Source: Venturia oleaginea (Eukaryota > Ascomycota > Dothideomycetes > Venturiales > Venturiaceae). Taken from it: a DNA stretch of 64,000 nt. The translations under genes and the position numbers were made by a program. Positions 19,168 through 31,500 of the stretch are shown here, one piece after another. A model generated the notes under the pieces. The model searched no databases. It was given only the letters and a program-made list of their open reading frames with translations, and was not told the origin of the DNA. Within the stretch, counting starts at the first letter, position 1, and each line of letters opens with the position of its first letter. The DNA lies in assembly GCA_013176395.1 (NCBI GenBank), contig JABMLP010000004.1:1364001-1428000 (forward strand), in the 5' to 3' direction.

Positions 19168-22100
19168 CTAAGCGGATGCCTCAACAGTATGCATCGTATC
19201 GACGACAACAGGCGTGACAGCCTGTACCTCATAAGTAGTAAACAGTACTCGTCTCAATATCAACATGCACCTCCTCCCCATCCGAGCTCTCCACCGATTC
19301 TGCAACAACGTCCACTGTGTAAGAAACGCGTCTAGAGGTAGCACCGGATCGCTGCCTCGTCAACATCTCCAAACATTTCATACGCTCCCTCTCTTCCGCC
19401 TCGGCAAGCGTCTTCAACAAATCCATGGAGCTGGCTCGGATGCTGGAGACACTGCCAACGCTGCTAACATTTCTATGGTTATATTTACTATTTTTCCTCA
19501 CCAGTGGGACAGTAGCGTGGGCAATGAGCGGCGCCGTGTTGACAGAGCTGGCGCGCGAGCGAGCAAGCATGCTATCGATCAGCATAGGAATTTCCGAATC
19601 AGCGTTGTACGCATCTTTGGAGGCGTCTAGTGGTTGGCGTGGACGGTCCATTGACTGTGAGGCTCGAGGAAGGTAAACACAGGATTCGTAAAGGCGAGAC
19701 CAACTAAGCGCGTCAGAGGCACGAGATCCTGCCATCTCGCGGATTAGATCTGGCGAGCTGGCAGCACGTCGGTTTTGCCCAATCTCGGCGGCCGTGGTCC
19801 CAGCCTCCCCAGAGCCGTCGTAAACAGACCCAGAAGTAGTCACATTGGATGCGCCACGATCTCGACCAGGTCTTGTCAGCTCTTGCAGCTCAATATCTCT
19901 TCGACGCTGCTTAAACGGGGAAATATCGTGCTCAATCTCTTCTTCCAGAATTGGATGCGCCGCAAACACTGGAGGAATGACTTCAAGCTCGGGATGTTCA
20001 ACAGATCCACCAGCACTGATACTGGATCTATGGCCTTTGCCGCTGTGCAGCCATTCAACGCTCGGAGAACGGATAAGACGCACGTAATTCTTGATGTATT
20101 CCTTTCCAATCATCATGCTTCTGCTCTTTGGAAGTCCAGTGCGCGCCTTCTTTTTGCCTTTTCGCTTGGACTTGCCGTGAGGCGTGTCATCCGAAGAATC
20201 TTCTTCTTCGACGATATTGAGAGGATTGATGTCGTATGCAAAGTCCCGAGTCTTGACCTTGTCGGCGGTACCAGCACTGCCAGTCCGGTGTTCTCGAGTG
20301 TGGCTTGGATAGCGAGACCATGCCCAAGGTTATGATTTGGGTCATCGAGATCCACAGCACCCGGATCCGAGACGTAACCGGTCGTGGGCCGAGAGGCATC
20401 GAACGTGCTCGGGGTTGGAGGCAGTGACTCCATCATAGCCGGAAAATCGTTGAGTCGAAAACTTGGAGACCTTGATCGAATTCCCGCCGACCCAGGAGGA
20501 TTGGGTGTGATTTCCATGGGGTCGAGAGCAATTGACAAGCGTGGTTTTGCTCGAGGCGAGGATGGCGCCCCAGGTGAAAGACTTGATGAGAATATTGAAG
20601 TCGAGAAATCTGGCCTGAGCTTTCCGGCACTTGCTGAACGTCTCGCTGCAGGCTTGCCCATTGTAGTTGGCGCTTTATCAAAACTGGGAATGGCAAAATC
20701 TGGTTTGAGAAATGTGTCATCACTTGTCGACCGTCGATGACCATTTTCAGGTCCCGAGGGACGTACAGACAGCGGAACAGATGGAGTACCTCCGCCGGAT
20801 TCGTTGCTTCCTGTGGTTCCTGTAGATAGGCCGCGAGGTCTAATGAATGAAGCACTCCGTTGTCGAAAATCTTATCGCGAGGTGTGACCTTGCTGGGATC
20901 GAGAAACAAGGCCGACTTTTCTTCATGGTGTTTGTTAATAGCTTTCGCCAACAATCCTGCCGCGTCTGATTTTTCGGTGAGTAGTTGCGCTCGTTGTAGC
21001 TGTTTGGGCTCTGCAGGGAAGTCATCACTCGAGCCGTCGAAGGACTCGAGATTGGTGCCGCGGCGCTTCGCTTTGGATCTGGTGAACAGGTTGGCCAGTG
21101 AATTTCGCTTGGTGGACTTTTTTGTCATTGAGGTATCGAAATCCTCCTTGAAACGGCTTACTTTGCTGGACTTGCTGTTCTCACTGAGATTACTTGTGCT
21201 TGGATTCTCAGGCATCGCTCCGTGAGATGCTACAGGTGAGCGTCCAGAACTAGACGATTGACGTGAGATGCCTGAAAGAGGGTCATTTTCGTCGGAGGCT
21301 TCCACAATGACAGTACTTTCTGGATGGTGCTCATGAATCGTGGCAACGGATGGACGAGGGAGGTATGTGACAGATGGTCGAGGTGTGATTCCTGGGCTTT
21401 CCAAGGCTGTGGAGTACATAGATGAAGTAGCGTCGTCTCCTTTGACCACATTTCCCCATTCTCCAGGCACGTCATCTGTCGAGAAGCCAGCTTCTGAGGT
21501 TTTTCTTCCTTGGCGGGCGAGTTTTGCTGGGAGTAAAGTGGTGCCGCTGCGGGACAGTTGAGATACCTGTGATAATGCACGTTGTAAGGGTGTGGCCTTG
21601 CGCTGAACTGGGGTCGGCCTGCTCTGCCCAGGTGCTGTTCTGGGCTCAATAGACTCGACAGGTGACGTTTGATGCAGGATCGAAATCGCTGGTGGAGAGG
21701 ACGGGAGGAATAAGACATCATTCTCTGGCGTACCTGGCCGGGAGGTCGCCGCAGAAGGCATTGTGGTGTGTAAACCAGAAGTAAAGGCAGCATGTGAAAA
21801 CTGCGACGGAGAGCGGAGATGCTGTGAAATCCGCATGTTCTGAAGGTGCATCGAGACTTCTGATGCACTCCGTGTCGTCCTGCCTGGCTCACGCAGACGT
21901 CTATCGACAGGCTTGTTATCGGCAATTGATGGCTTCGCAGAATGTGAGAATGCCCAGCTATGATCGGAAGGGGACTTGAGAAATCCAGTATGAGAAATAC
22001 TTGGAAGGCGTTGAAACGTATCCACCGCGAGGGTCGGTTCCTTCGCTGGAGAGTTGCCCTTCCCTGGTCCGTCCACCTCAGAGAAGTTCTGAATGGATGG

Positions 22101-22876
22101 AGATATTTGCAGGCTATGCATGACAGCGTTTTTCCAGGATATAGAGCTGGCAGCGACTTCGAAAGAGGGGAGTCGAATTTGAGGAAGATTAGGGTTCGCA
22201 CCGCCAGCAAGTGAGGAGTCCGACCATGAGCGACGTAGCAGATGGCTTCCTGTACTTGTATGGGAGCACTTAAGGAGGTTGATCGTCGTGATGGACGACT
22301 GTGGTGATTAGTTTCACCAGAGCCGAGCACGGTCTGAGCGTCCATGAACTGGTGTCTATGCCGACCACGAGCTGAGTTCACTTCAGCGCCTAGCGGTGTG
22401 ATGGCAGCTTCAACGTCTCCCAATTCTGGAGCATCCTCATCGTAGCCTCCAGAGTCGGGTCCACGATTGCTGGTGAGGGTGTTCCTGAGCTCACTCTTGG
22501 CTTGCTGCAACTGGGTCTGTTCGAGGAAGTTGGCCATGGTCAGAGACTTTGATCTCGACTTTCGAGACAGCCTATTGCGGATCCTGGGGAACAGTTCGCC
22601 CACACTGGGGTGCTTGGTGGTGTAAGCATGATGGAAATCGCGAGATTTCCGACGAATAAGGCCTACACTGTTGGAAAAAACACCATTCGCATCGTAACAG
22701 TTGTCGAATCTCCTGCAAGTCCTCTGTCCTGGCACTGGTATATCTCGAACCGGGCTCGTCGGTTGCGTTGGCCACAGTACCATCTACTGCAGCCAAAGGG
22801 AGCTGAACGGCACGACTGGGCTGCTGGTCAGGTGTGTACGCTCTGGGAAGGGCAGTGCAACAGTTTTGCTGGACAT
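19168..22876 (-). CDS. Large Ser/Pro-rich protein of unknown function (copy 1, private frameshifts)
   Basis: I do not recognise the family. Reading both copies together gives one uninterrupted frame of about 1,236 codons, from ATG 22876 to TAG 19168-19170. The composition is Ser/Pro/Thr/Arg-rich and probably largely disordered. Features include a basic patch near the N-terminus (RNRLSRKSRSKS, about 22570), many S/T-P and RxxS sites, a Lys/Arg-rich stretch (KSKRKGKKKAR, about 20150-20185) resembling a nuclear localisation signal, and an acidic C-terminal part. This copy has private indels: loss of an A near 22870, a 2-bp loss near 22695, a shift near 22255, one near 20868, one near 20323 and an extra A near 19241. 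The gene is divergent from the methionine synthase gene. Confidence 0.6.
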
Positions 22877-23234
22877 TGCAGATGTCCTTTGGTGAAGGGA
22901 AAGGCGATCGGAAGCAGGGTTGAAGCATAGGCAGGTAATGAAGAAATCGAATTGTTTGACAGCTTACTGTGATGGAAGGAAAGACATGTACAGCGTGAGC
23001 AGAGAGTGAGACGGGAGAACTGGGAGAAGACTTGGAAAATGAGGTGGTGAGAGTGAGCAGGCTTGCCATGTGGAAGTGGACCAAACATCAGTGGTGGCTC
23101 TTTCCATTTCCGAGCACACTGGCGATAGCAGGAGTGAAGCATGCGGCTTTCCTCTCGAGCTCTTCTTTCCGTCAAAGTGAACATATTGAATTGCAACTTC
23201 TTTGGACAAACCGCTGTGCAGGCTATACTCTGAG

Positions 23235-23461
23235 CCATGCCTCTAATTCGATGCCGACTCAATGGCAGACGATTCCACTGAAGTCTCTCGACTCGGGTTG
23301 TTTGCCACCAAACTCTCAGCTATTTGAAGACGATGGCCAGAGGTATGTCGCTATCGATTGCCAGTAGTATGTGGGCTTGTACTCTTAGTCATACCTCTAA
23401 TCCGATACCTACTCAATAACGGACGATTCCACTGAAGTCTCTCGAGCCGGGTTGTTTGCCA
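23235..23461. repeat. Degenerate ~73-bp direct repeat
   Basis: Unit 1 is 23235-23307 and unit 2 is 23390-23461. Both contain CCTCTAAT(T/C)CGAT and GACGATTCCACTGAAGTCTC followed by GGGTTGTTTGCCA. The downstream words CTATCGATTGCCAG and CCATCGATTGCCAG also recur. It lies in the divergent promoter. Confidence 0.7.
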
Positions 23462-24061
23462 GGTCGCCATCGATTGCCAGTTGGCAGCTCCGGTGGGGTT
23501 TGAGGTGTCGTTCAGGGGCCACGATATGCTGCCGCTTGGTTGCTGTTCATGGTAGGCACTCGTATTCGCGTGGCCAAGTTCAGTATGATTCTAAATTCGC
23601 ACAGGTATACCATGCGCGGTATCAAGCAAGCTTTCGGATTTTGATCATCGACCCGGCCCGGGACCCCAAAGCTTCTGTCATCACCTACTGATCCGAAGAG
23701 CTCGTTTCGTCACCCGGGGACACTAGTTGGTGACCCAGCCATCTCTTCTCTGGTAGCGAGTCTGCCGGTCCGTCATGGAGGTTATCGTGTACCACAAACG
23801 GGTGAGAGAGGGCGATGAAAGGCGTCGTCCACACGTACTTCGGAGTAGAAAAATGGTTGATTAGATACACCGGCGACGACCCTATTGATGAAACTCTGGA
23901 GCAGCCGGTTCGCAATCAAACAAGGCAAATTTTCATGGGTGTCGAGAGCACAGTCCTCTGTAATATCTAACCTTGAGCGATCGCGGAGGCGTTGGTGTTT
24001 GAATCGTACCTAGCAAATGGCGAGCTTGTGAAAAAGCACCCCACTATCTCACAAATATCCT

Positions 24062-24175
24062 TCACCGTCCTTTCTCCAATCACTTTTTCCTCCTCACTTC
24101 ACTCTCCTCACTAATTCCCCCCTTCTCCTCAAAATCCTTCCCAATACGTCCTCCTTCATTAGGTTTTGCAAATCA
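24062..24175 (+). promoter_or_regulatory. CT-rich leader/promoter tract of the methionine synthase gene
   Basis: A strongly pyrimidine-rich stretch immediately upstream of the coding start. CT-rich tracts just before the transcription start are common in highly expressed genes of filamentous ascomycetes. That role is inferred, not shown. Confidence 0.4.
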
Positions 24176-24205
24176 CCTTTCAAAACTTCTCGACACTCCG
24201 CCAGA

Positions 24206-26630
24206 ATGGTCCAATCCTCCGTTCTCGGTTTCCCCCGCCAGGGAGTTCTTCGTGACCTCAAAAAGGCCAACGAGGCCTACTGGGGCGGCAAGCTCTCTCG
24301 CGATGAGCTGAAGACGGAGGCAAAGCGTCTTCGTGCCGAGCATTGGAAGATCCAGAAAGATGCTGGTGTTGACATCATCCCATCCAACGACTTTGCCTAC
24401 TACGACCATGTCTTGGACCACATCCAGTTCTTTGGAGCCACCCCAGAGCGATACAGCAAGCATGGACTCGACCCAATTGATGAGCTGTTCGCCATGGGCC
24501 GTGGTCACCAGAAGGAGGGTGTGGATGTTCCTGCATTGGTGGGTAACCTTCACTAATTCTTCATTTCAAAGCATAGCTTTCACTCCACAGCATCGCTAAC
24601 AATTGCTGCAGGAAATGGTGAAGTGGTTTGACTCCAACTACCATTACGTAAAACCTACCTTCTCCGACAACCATACCTTCAAGCTCGACGCCGACCCAAA
24701 GCCTGTCCGCCATTTCCTAGAGGCCAAGGAGGCTGGCATCATCACACGCCCTGTTCTCCTCGGTCCCGTTTCCTTCTTACATCTCGGAAAGGCTGACCGT
24801 GGCCAAACCGTCGTCCCAATCACACTCTTGAGCAAGCTCATTCCAGTCTACGTTGAGTTGTTGAAGCAATTGAAGGCTGCTGGTGCCGAGACTGTCCAGA
24901 TCGACGAGCCAATTCTCGTTTACGATCTGCCAAAGGCTTCCAAGGACGCTTTCAAGCCCGCCTACGAGGCACTCACAGCCGCTGGCCTTCCAAGCCTAGT
25001 TTTGGCCACCTACTTCGGAGACATTGTCCACAACTTTGATGTCCTCCCAGCTCTCAGCGGCGTCTCCGGCATCCACGTTGATTTGGTCCGAAACCCAGAG
25101 CAGCTCGACTCTGTCATTCAGAACCTCGGCCCCAAGCAGATCCTCTCTGCTGGTGTTGTCGATGGACGTAACATCTGGAAGACCAACTTTCAGAAGGCCA
25201 TTGAGATTGTTGAGTCTGCTATCCAGAAGCTAGGCAAAGATCGTGTCATTGTCGCCACATCCTCCTCCCTCCTACACACCCCACACACACTCGAGAGTGA
25301 GAAGAAGCTCGATGCTGAAGTCCGTGACTGGTTCTCCTTCGCCAAGGAGAAGACCGCCGAAGTCGCCATCATTGCCAAGGCTGTCACCGACGGCCCAGCT
25401 GCCGTCCGTGAGCATCTCGAGGCTAACGCCAAGTCTATGCAATCCCGTGCTACTTCCAAGCGTACCAACAACGCTGCTGTCAAAGACCGTCAATCCAAGG
25501 TCACCCCAGAACAGCACAACCGTCAATCCGCATTCCCAGAGCGATATGCTCAGCAGAAGGAGCACCTAAAGCTTCCTCTCTTCCCAACCACCACCATCGG
25601 TTCATTCCCACAGACCAAGGAGATCCGTGTTCAGCGCAACAAGTTCACCAAGGGTGAAATCACTGCCGCAGAATACGAGAAGTTCATCGAGAAGGAGATC
25701 GAAGATGTCGTCAAGATCCAAGACGAGCTTGACCTTGATGTCTACGTCCATGGCGAGCCAGAGCGTAACGACATGGTGCAATACTTCGGTGAACGCCTTG
25801 ACGGTTATGTCTTCACCACACACGCATGGGTCCAGTCATACGGTTCCCGCTGTGTCCGTCCACCAATCATTGTTGGCGACATCTCCCGCCCAGCTGCCAT
25901 GTCCGTCAAGGAGTCCAAGTACGCTGCCGGAATCTCATCGCGCCCAATGAAGGGTATGCTCACAGGTCCTATTACCTGCTTGAGATGGTCTTTCCCTCGT
26001 GACGATGTTCACCAGTCCGTCCAGGCTCAACAGCTCGCTCTCGCTCTCCGCGATGAGGTCGTTGACCTTGAGTCTGCTGGTATCTACGTCATCCAGGTCG
26101 ATGAACCAGCTCTGCGTGAGGGTCTTCCTCTCAGATCCGGACGTGAACGTGAGAACTACCTCTCATGGGCCGTCGACTCGTTCAAGCTCTCCACCGCCGG
26201 TGTCAAGGACTCTACCCAGATCCACTCTCACTTCTGCTACTCCGAGTTCCAGGACTTCTTCCACGCCATTGCCGCTCTCGATGCTGATGTTCTCTCCATC
26301 GAGAACAGCAAGAGTGATGCCAAGCTCCTCAAGGTCTTCGTTGACCAGGCTTATCCACGCCACATCGGTCCAGGTGTCTACGACATCCACTCTCCTCGTA
26401 TCCCCAGCGAACAGGAAATCAAGGACCGCATCGAGGAGATGCTTCAGTACGTTTATCATGCCCGTTTCACTCGTTCTGTTTGCTAATAACTATGTAGGTA
26501 CCTCAAGCCAGAGCAGCTCTGGATCAACCCGGATTGTGGTCTCAAGACCCGACAGTGGACCGAGACCAAGGCTGCCCTCGTCAACATGGTCAACGCCGCC
26601 AAATTCTACCGAGCCAAGTACACCAAGTAG
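24206..26630 (+). CDS. Cobalamin-independent methionine synthase, three exons (copy 1)
   Basis: CDS join(24206..24538, 24612..26446, 26498..26630), 766 residues, the usual length for MetE/Met6. Intron 1 (73 bp) uses GTGGGT and CAG and rejoins VPAL-EMVKWF. Intron 2 (51 bp) uses GTACGT and TAG and rejoins MLQ-YLKPEQ. The enzyme transfers the methyl group of 5-methyltetrahydrofolate (polyglutamate) to homocysteine in the cytosol. The N-terminal domain opens VLGFPRQG. The C-terminal barrel carries the zinc ligands: His and Cys in SHFCYSEF (about 26230), a Glu in the following strand, and Cys in NPDCGLKTR (about 26531). The frame is intact and I found no difference between the two copies over the whole gene. 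Confidence 0.97.
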
Positions 26631-27667
26631 ATGGCATCCCGCAGCACTAATTCAACTCGCTGCATCATGACTTTAAAAGGATTTGTTCAACATGCATTAA
26701 AATCTGGGATTAGGTGTTGAAATCATTGCATAATTGGAGACGGCGTTTTGAACTTTTGGGAATGGCAAAAGTTCGTAGTCCTCATCAACTGGACCCAGTG
26801 CGGGAACACAAGGGAGGAGCGGTGTTGTGTGTGCATTACATATATTTTCCTACTGAGATACCCAAAAGCTTTTCAACATGCTGGGACTCAGGGAGACCTA
26901 GGTTAGCTGGCTAAAAATTTGAAGACTTGATTTCTTCCAGTATTGGTTCCTGTTTAAGAAGTTGCGAGTGATCTTCATTCTATTTTCATCGATTTGATTG
27001 CCGACCCTTTGAAATCTTTTCCTCTTCGTTGAAGGAGTGGAGACGAAGATTTCTGTTTAGATTTCTTTCTGCGGAATATTGTTGAATGGGCGTGGTGGGT
27101 TGGGATTTATAGAAATCGTGTTGGACATGGACATGTTGTTTTGAAAGGTGGTCAGGAGGAGGGAAGGCAGAGATACTGAGATTGGTGGTCTTGCTTTCTA
27201 CGGGCTCTTTGGGATATCGATATCGATGATGAGGAGGGTTGGAAGGGATAATTGATGGAGAGTTGAGTTTTGGTTTGTCTGTGCAGTTTTGGGCGGGGGG
27301 GGGTACTACCTAGGTCGGCTTTTGGGATGATGAGGTGTTTTGTTGAGATTGTAGTGTGGTTGGTTTTGAGGGTGGGTGGTTGGGAGGTAAGGGGTTTATG
27401 GAGGGAGATGTCAGGGGTGGGAGTGGGATATGGGGGTTTTTTTTTGTTAGGATGGGTGTGTGTTGAGTACCTGAAGTATAGCGTGTTGTTAGTTTTAGTA
27501 GTTTGGGGAAGGGCTCTTTAGTATGGGTAGAGTATCTATCCGCCTCAATCCTTTCTAAAAATCGGAAATACTGAGGTGCATCTGAAGGCTATTCTTCGCT
27601 ATTTAATACATTCTATCTATAAAGTCCATCCTCTATCCTATCGCGATCGAGCATCAACCAGATCCAC
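26631..27667. other. Convergent intergenic region with G-rich strand
   Basis: 3' region of the methionine synthase gene and downstream of the minus-strand MYND-like remnant. The plus strand at 27230-27440 is very G-rich. The frames here have no protein-like features. Confidence 0.5.
27370..27436 (+). other. Two adjacent G-quadruplex motifs
   Basis: 27370-27394 has four G-runs with loops of 1, 5 and 6 bases (GGG-T-GGG-TGGTT-GGG-AGGTAA-GGGG). 27414-27436 has four runs with loops of 1, 3 and 4, then T9. Both satisfy the G3+N1-7 rule. Confidence 0.65.
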
Positions 27668-29131
27668 TCAAAGAAGTATACAGCCAACCTTCCCAGTCCT
27701 TAAATACCGCTCATATATATTCTCAGAATCCTGTACCTCATCCTCATCCTCTTCTTCAGCCTCCTCCTCCTCCTCCTCCTCCTCAAGCACAACCTGCATC
27801 TCCTCATGCAACTTCACACCTCTCGGCACAACGCCCGGAGCAACTGCACTCACATCTTCACTAAAGGGGTAGGAATATCGCAATGCCGCCCCACCCATTC
27901 CTTGAAATCACTCGAAGCATCAACAGGCAATAAGGCAATATCTCCTTCACATACGTAACAAGCTTTTGCACCATTTCTTCCCGGCGTAGAGGAGCCCCGC
28001 GTTCCATCTCCGGAAGCTTAGAGATAAACCCATCAAGCAAGAGCAGAGGTGCATCCGATTTATTCTCGGAATGCAGCTTCGAGGGTTGCGAATTCGGTGT
28101 TTAGGACGTTATGCAGACGGATATGTTATTCGCCGAAGAGGCAGTTGGAGAGGGCGGTGTCTTCCGAGCAGGAGCAGACGCAGTCGCCGCCATATTGAAC
28201 ACCAGTTATGTCGAGAGCGTATTTTTCGCCGGTTTTGGTGGTGATTTTGTATACCCAGTGGTTTGTGCTGCGGTTGAACTCTGTGATTGCTTTGTTGGGA
28301 GAGGTGCCCGGGGTGGTGAGATTCTGGACCACGAGAACTGGGACGGAGGGTGAGATTCGGACTTCTTCAATGTTTGTGGTGACATCTAACAACAAAGTTA
28401 GTGCATGTTTCCATGATTTCAGATTCGAAGATTTGCAATGTACCTTGAAGTAAGTGTTTTGCGAGTTTGAAGAGACAGGCAATGGCATGTTCGCTCGTAC
28501 GGGCGGTAAGCACAGCATCTCGAACAATCCTAAATTTTGTCTGCAGTTCCTCCACCAAAGCTCCTTCGAATTCGTGAAAGACTTTGCCTCCAACGAATTT
28601 GTCGCTATCTCCAAGCTCACAACAAATGATGCCCTTAGTCTCTCACTCGTCAATATGTATGTGCTTGACATCGTGGTCCCTAGTGTTCTGGCGGATTGTG
28701 AGCCAGCAGTCTTGGATGGTACAAGCGATTTCGACGAGCTTAACTTCTTCTTTCTCACATTTCTCTTGGTGATTTACGCTGTCGACGAGCTCATGGTCGA
28801 GACCGCAGTAAAACGAAAAGAGTGGGAAGCCACCAATCTTCGGCGAGTTTGGGTGCGAGGTGGAGCATTGGTGAACGGTCATGACACCGCAATAGTCGCA
28901 GGCGTGTGCGGGAGTCTCTTCCATTCCGCGGGAGATTGAAAGAGCTTGTGGTGCTTTAACTGGAGAGTGCGTGATGCGTATTAGAGAGGGTGTTGGTGAT
29001 ATATTGGTTGATGAATCGGAAGTGGTGCGGGCTATTGTAGTCTTTGTGGGAGTAGCAGGTGATGGTGTAGAGTAAATCGAGGACGAGTGTGATTTCGGGC
29101 TCTTAAGGAGAGAATTCAGTTTTGACGACAT
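27668..29131 (-). pseudogene. MYND-like zinc-finger protein gene, decayed (copy 1)
   Basis: Starts at ATG 29131. A Ser/Thr-rich N-terminus leads to a Cys/His cluster CDYC..C..FYC..H-X3-C (about 28790-28915), a degenerate MYND finger. The frame meets TGA at 28643-28645 and continues coherently to about 28444. A 58-bp intron (28386-28443, GTACAT donor, CTAAC branch, TAG acceptor) joins a second exon with HWVYK..GEKYALDITG, ending at TAA 28126-28128. Beyond that, a further coherent frame (shifts needed) reaches an acidic poly-Glu tail encoded by CTC repeats (about 27755-27785) and ends at 27668. The TGA and TAA are the same in both copies, so decay preceded the duplication. Copy 1 also lacks 6 bp present in copy 2 (Lys-Asn) near 28740. 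MYND fingers bind proline-rich partners; the role here is unknown. Confidence 0.6.
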
Positions 29132-29334
29132 ATTGTAAGTGCCAAGAAATCCTGAACAGATTGGGAAGCCGTATATGTGCTCCCTCAGGCTGTCTTCCTG
29201 TTAGCCATAGCAATGAGAGTAGAAATGGTCATCACCTATGCGGAGGAGCAGGTCTTGATGATTGGGCCCTGCTTGCTATTTCTGCTCGTAGCAAAGCGGG
29301 TATCGACAAAGAAAACAATGATTGAGAAACATAG

Positions 29335-31500
29335 AGTTTAATGGCAACATTTTTGTTGGAAAATTTATCATTCTCAAGGAAACCTTCGATTTTATCGTTC
29401 ATCTGCCACCAAGGTCTGTCCTTCAGATTTGTTCATATGACACAACAAAGGGTCAGAATGATATACCTTCCCGCCAATACCATTGGAGCAAATTCAGGCA
29501 GTGATTGCCAAAACACCGAAAGACAGCAATGAACAAACTACGACACGCAACGCATGCGCATAGCTTTGCTAGACTGCTACACCTGTTGCCACTGTAACAG
29601 ACGTCGTGATGCCAGGGACTTAGAAAGAGCTGCCGATCCAAGTGGTAATGTGTTGAAAAGAGCTGGGAGAGATGAATATCGGAGTCCAACACCGGTCGCG
29701 GCAGCTGGCACAAGTTTTGCTGTCCAGCTGTATTGGACACTGGAGACTACAGAATATTAGCTCAATCTTGACAGGAAACTGCCAATCAAGAAATTCACGG
29801 CTGGTGCTGTAAAGGTAGATCGCAATAGCGTCGCCAGCAAACCTCGACACTCCAGCAAGACGGCCAGAGATACCAAGCTCAACTTGAGGCACTCCGCATT
29901 GACTGAAGGCGATACTCAATATCTGGGCCCAATCAAAGCCCACCTGTGACAAGGAATCACAAGCCATTGACATCCCTTTACGATCTGGGTTGCCTAGACC
30001 AAGAAGAGCACCGAAAAGAACCATGACGGTGACTGAAGCTGTCAGGGCCCATTTCCAGTGGCCAACTCTGGTTCCGTAGACCATGAGTAGCACTTCTCTA
30101 AACACAGGGCCGAGATTATGTTGGTAAGCTCATGATGCTATTTGACTCAGAGTAGTGGTTCCCGTGATAACTAGAAACCGCAAGTTGAACGACGTTGATC
30201 ATGTAAAACTTTGCTGTTAGCATGCCATTTTACGATATTATGCCTCCTCCAGGATCTGCGAGAATCCACCATTGTTACAACAAAACCGACGACAAAGGAG
30301 GCCACAAACTCACGTACCATATCCTTGGTAAAGGCCGTAGGATCAGCGTAGGCATGATTCTCAACTGTCAAAAATGCCTACTATGAGTGAGAGTACGTGG
30401 CTGTTTCGATTGCCGCAGTGCTCGTAAGAGGCCAAAACAATCAAAGTAACAAATTCCCCTTCTAGAACGCCGATTGCCAGGAAGCTTGAGGTTAGCAATG
30501 TTTGATAGAGTTGGAAAGTGAAGTGGAACTTTGAATTACTTGACGACAAAATCTCAGTATACACAATGTTGATCAAGATCAGTTTCGCTGCAAGGATGGA
30601 CATGACCCCGCCAATGTGATCCGTCTCTTTGATAACGCGTTTGAAATCAAGACCAAGAGGTTGCGCAGGCCGGTAGTATGAAAAGAAGCGGGCAAGTACG
30701 CTGATGCTGACGCCAATTGCTGGAGCATGAAATAGCCATCGCCAAGCTTCATCATTGGCAATGGCATATCTACCCACAATGCCATCGACTACGACCGCAA
30801 GCCATGTTTCCAATCCGGCAATGGTAATGGCAATTTGGCGTCACTTATGTGGGAGAAGTTCTGGAAGAAAAGCTGCAAGCTGTGCATTTTCTAGCATCAA
30901 AGCCGATGGTTGCAAAGCCGGCAATCATGGTTGTATTGATCTTCGTCACTCCACACATGAAGTGGCAAACGAGGAGTAGGAAATTGCCTCCAATCAGGGA
31001 CCAGCGACGTCCAAAGAGATCTGGAATTCTCATCAGTCAGCTACGCTTATAGACGTTTAACGGAATAAGTCTACAAGAATCCGCCCCACAGATCATGAAC
31101 GCAATCGCAATGCAAACCGTGTACAAAGAAGTACATCAAACACCAGCCGTATTGGGTTGCGACCATGTATATATCACAGCATCCAGAAGGGAACCTGAAT
31201 ATCCATGAGTTTCTGAAAGCAGGTAGTAGGATCAAGACGTAACGTACACCGTAAACTGGTATCTTACAAGAATGGGTACTACAATCCTCGTCTTGAAAGT
31301 GGCCATGTAGTCCTCATCATTGATGGGCTAGATGCTCTACCTACGCATCAGTAAAAACGCGGTGATTTCGCTGGTAAGGGAAGTTGTTAAGAATATAAGG
31401 GAGAATGTAAGGTGTGGCCATGCTCATCGCTGAAACCAATGAGCCGATTGAGTTTGAAGTTGAGCGATACCTTAAGACGAGAAGGACGTTCTCCAAAGAT
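29335..31500 (-). pseudogene. TRI12-like MFS efflux transporter remnant (copy 1)
   Basis: Fragments in order along the minus strand resemble the fungal TRI12-type MFS drug/mycotoxin efflux family: LFGRRWSLIGGN (about 31000-31030, loop 2-3), WRWLFHAPAIGVSISV followed by a GLDF/DHIGG segment (about 30620-30745), TM segments at 30361-30600, a C-terminal membrane block at 29620-30105, then SYAHALRVVV and a FLEND-like tail to about 29340. They are separated by frameshifts and stops. These are shared by both copies, so this is an old pseudogene, not an artefact of this assembly. The N-terminal part above 31050 is badly eroded. The substrate is unknown, and no biosynthetic cluster surrounds it. Confidence 0.65.

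Larger units (their letters stand above)
22877..24205. other. Shared 5' region of two divergent genes
   Basis: A 1.33-kb bidirectional promoter region between the large minus-strand gene and the methionine synthase gene. It contains a degenerate direct repeat (23235-23461) and, next to the methionine synthase start, a CT-rich tract. The open frames on either strand here look like chance frames. Confidence 0.5.

Noticed and set aside
22828..23262. 144-codon minus-strand frame upstream of the large gene
   Set aside because: It overlaps the start of the large gene in another frame and lies in the divergent promoter; its end changes between copies.
29335..31500. Mycotoxin gene cluster around the TRI12-like transporter
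   Set aside because: The transporter is a pseudogene and no biosynthetic enzyme (terpene cyclase, PKS, NRPS, P450) lies nearby.
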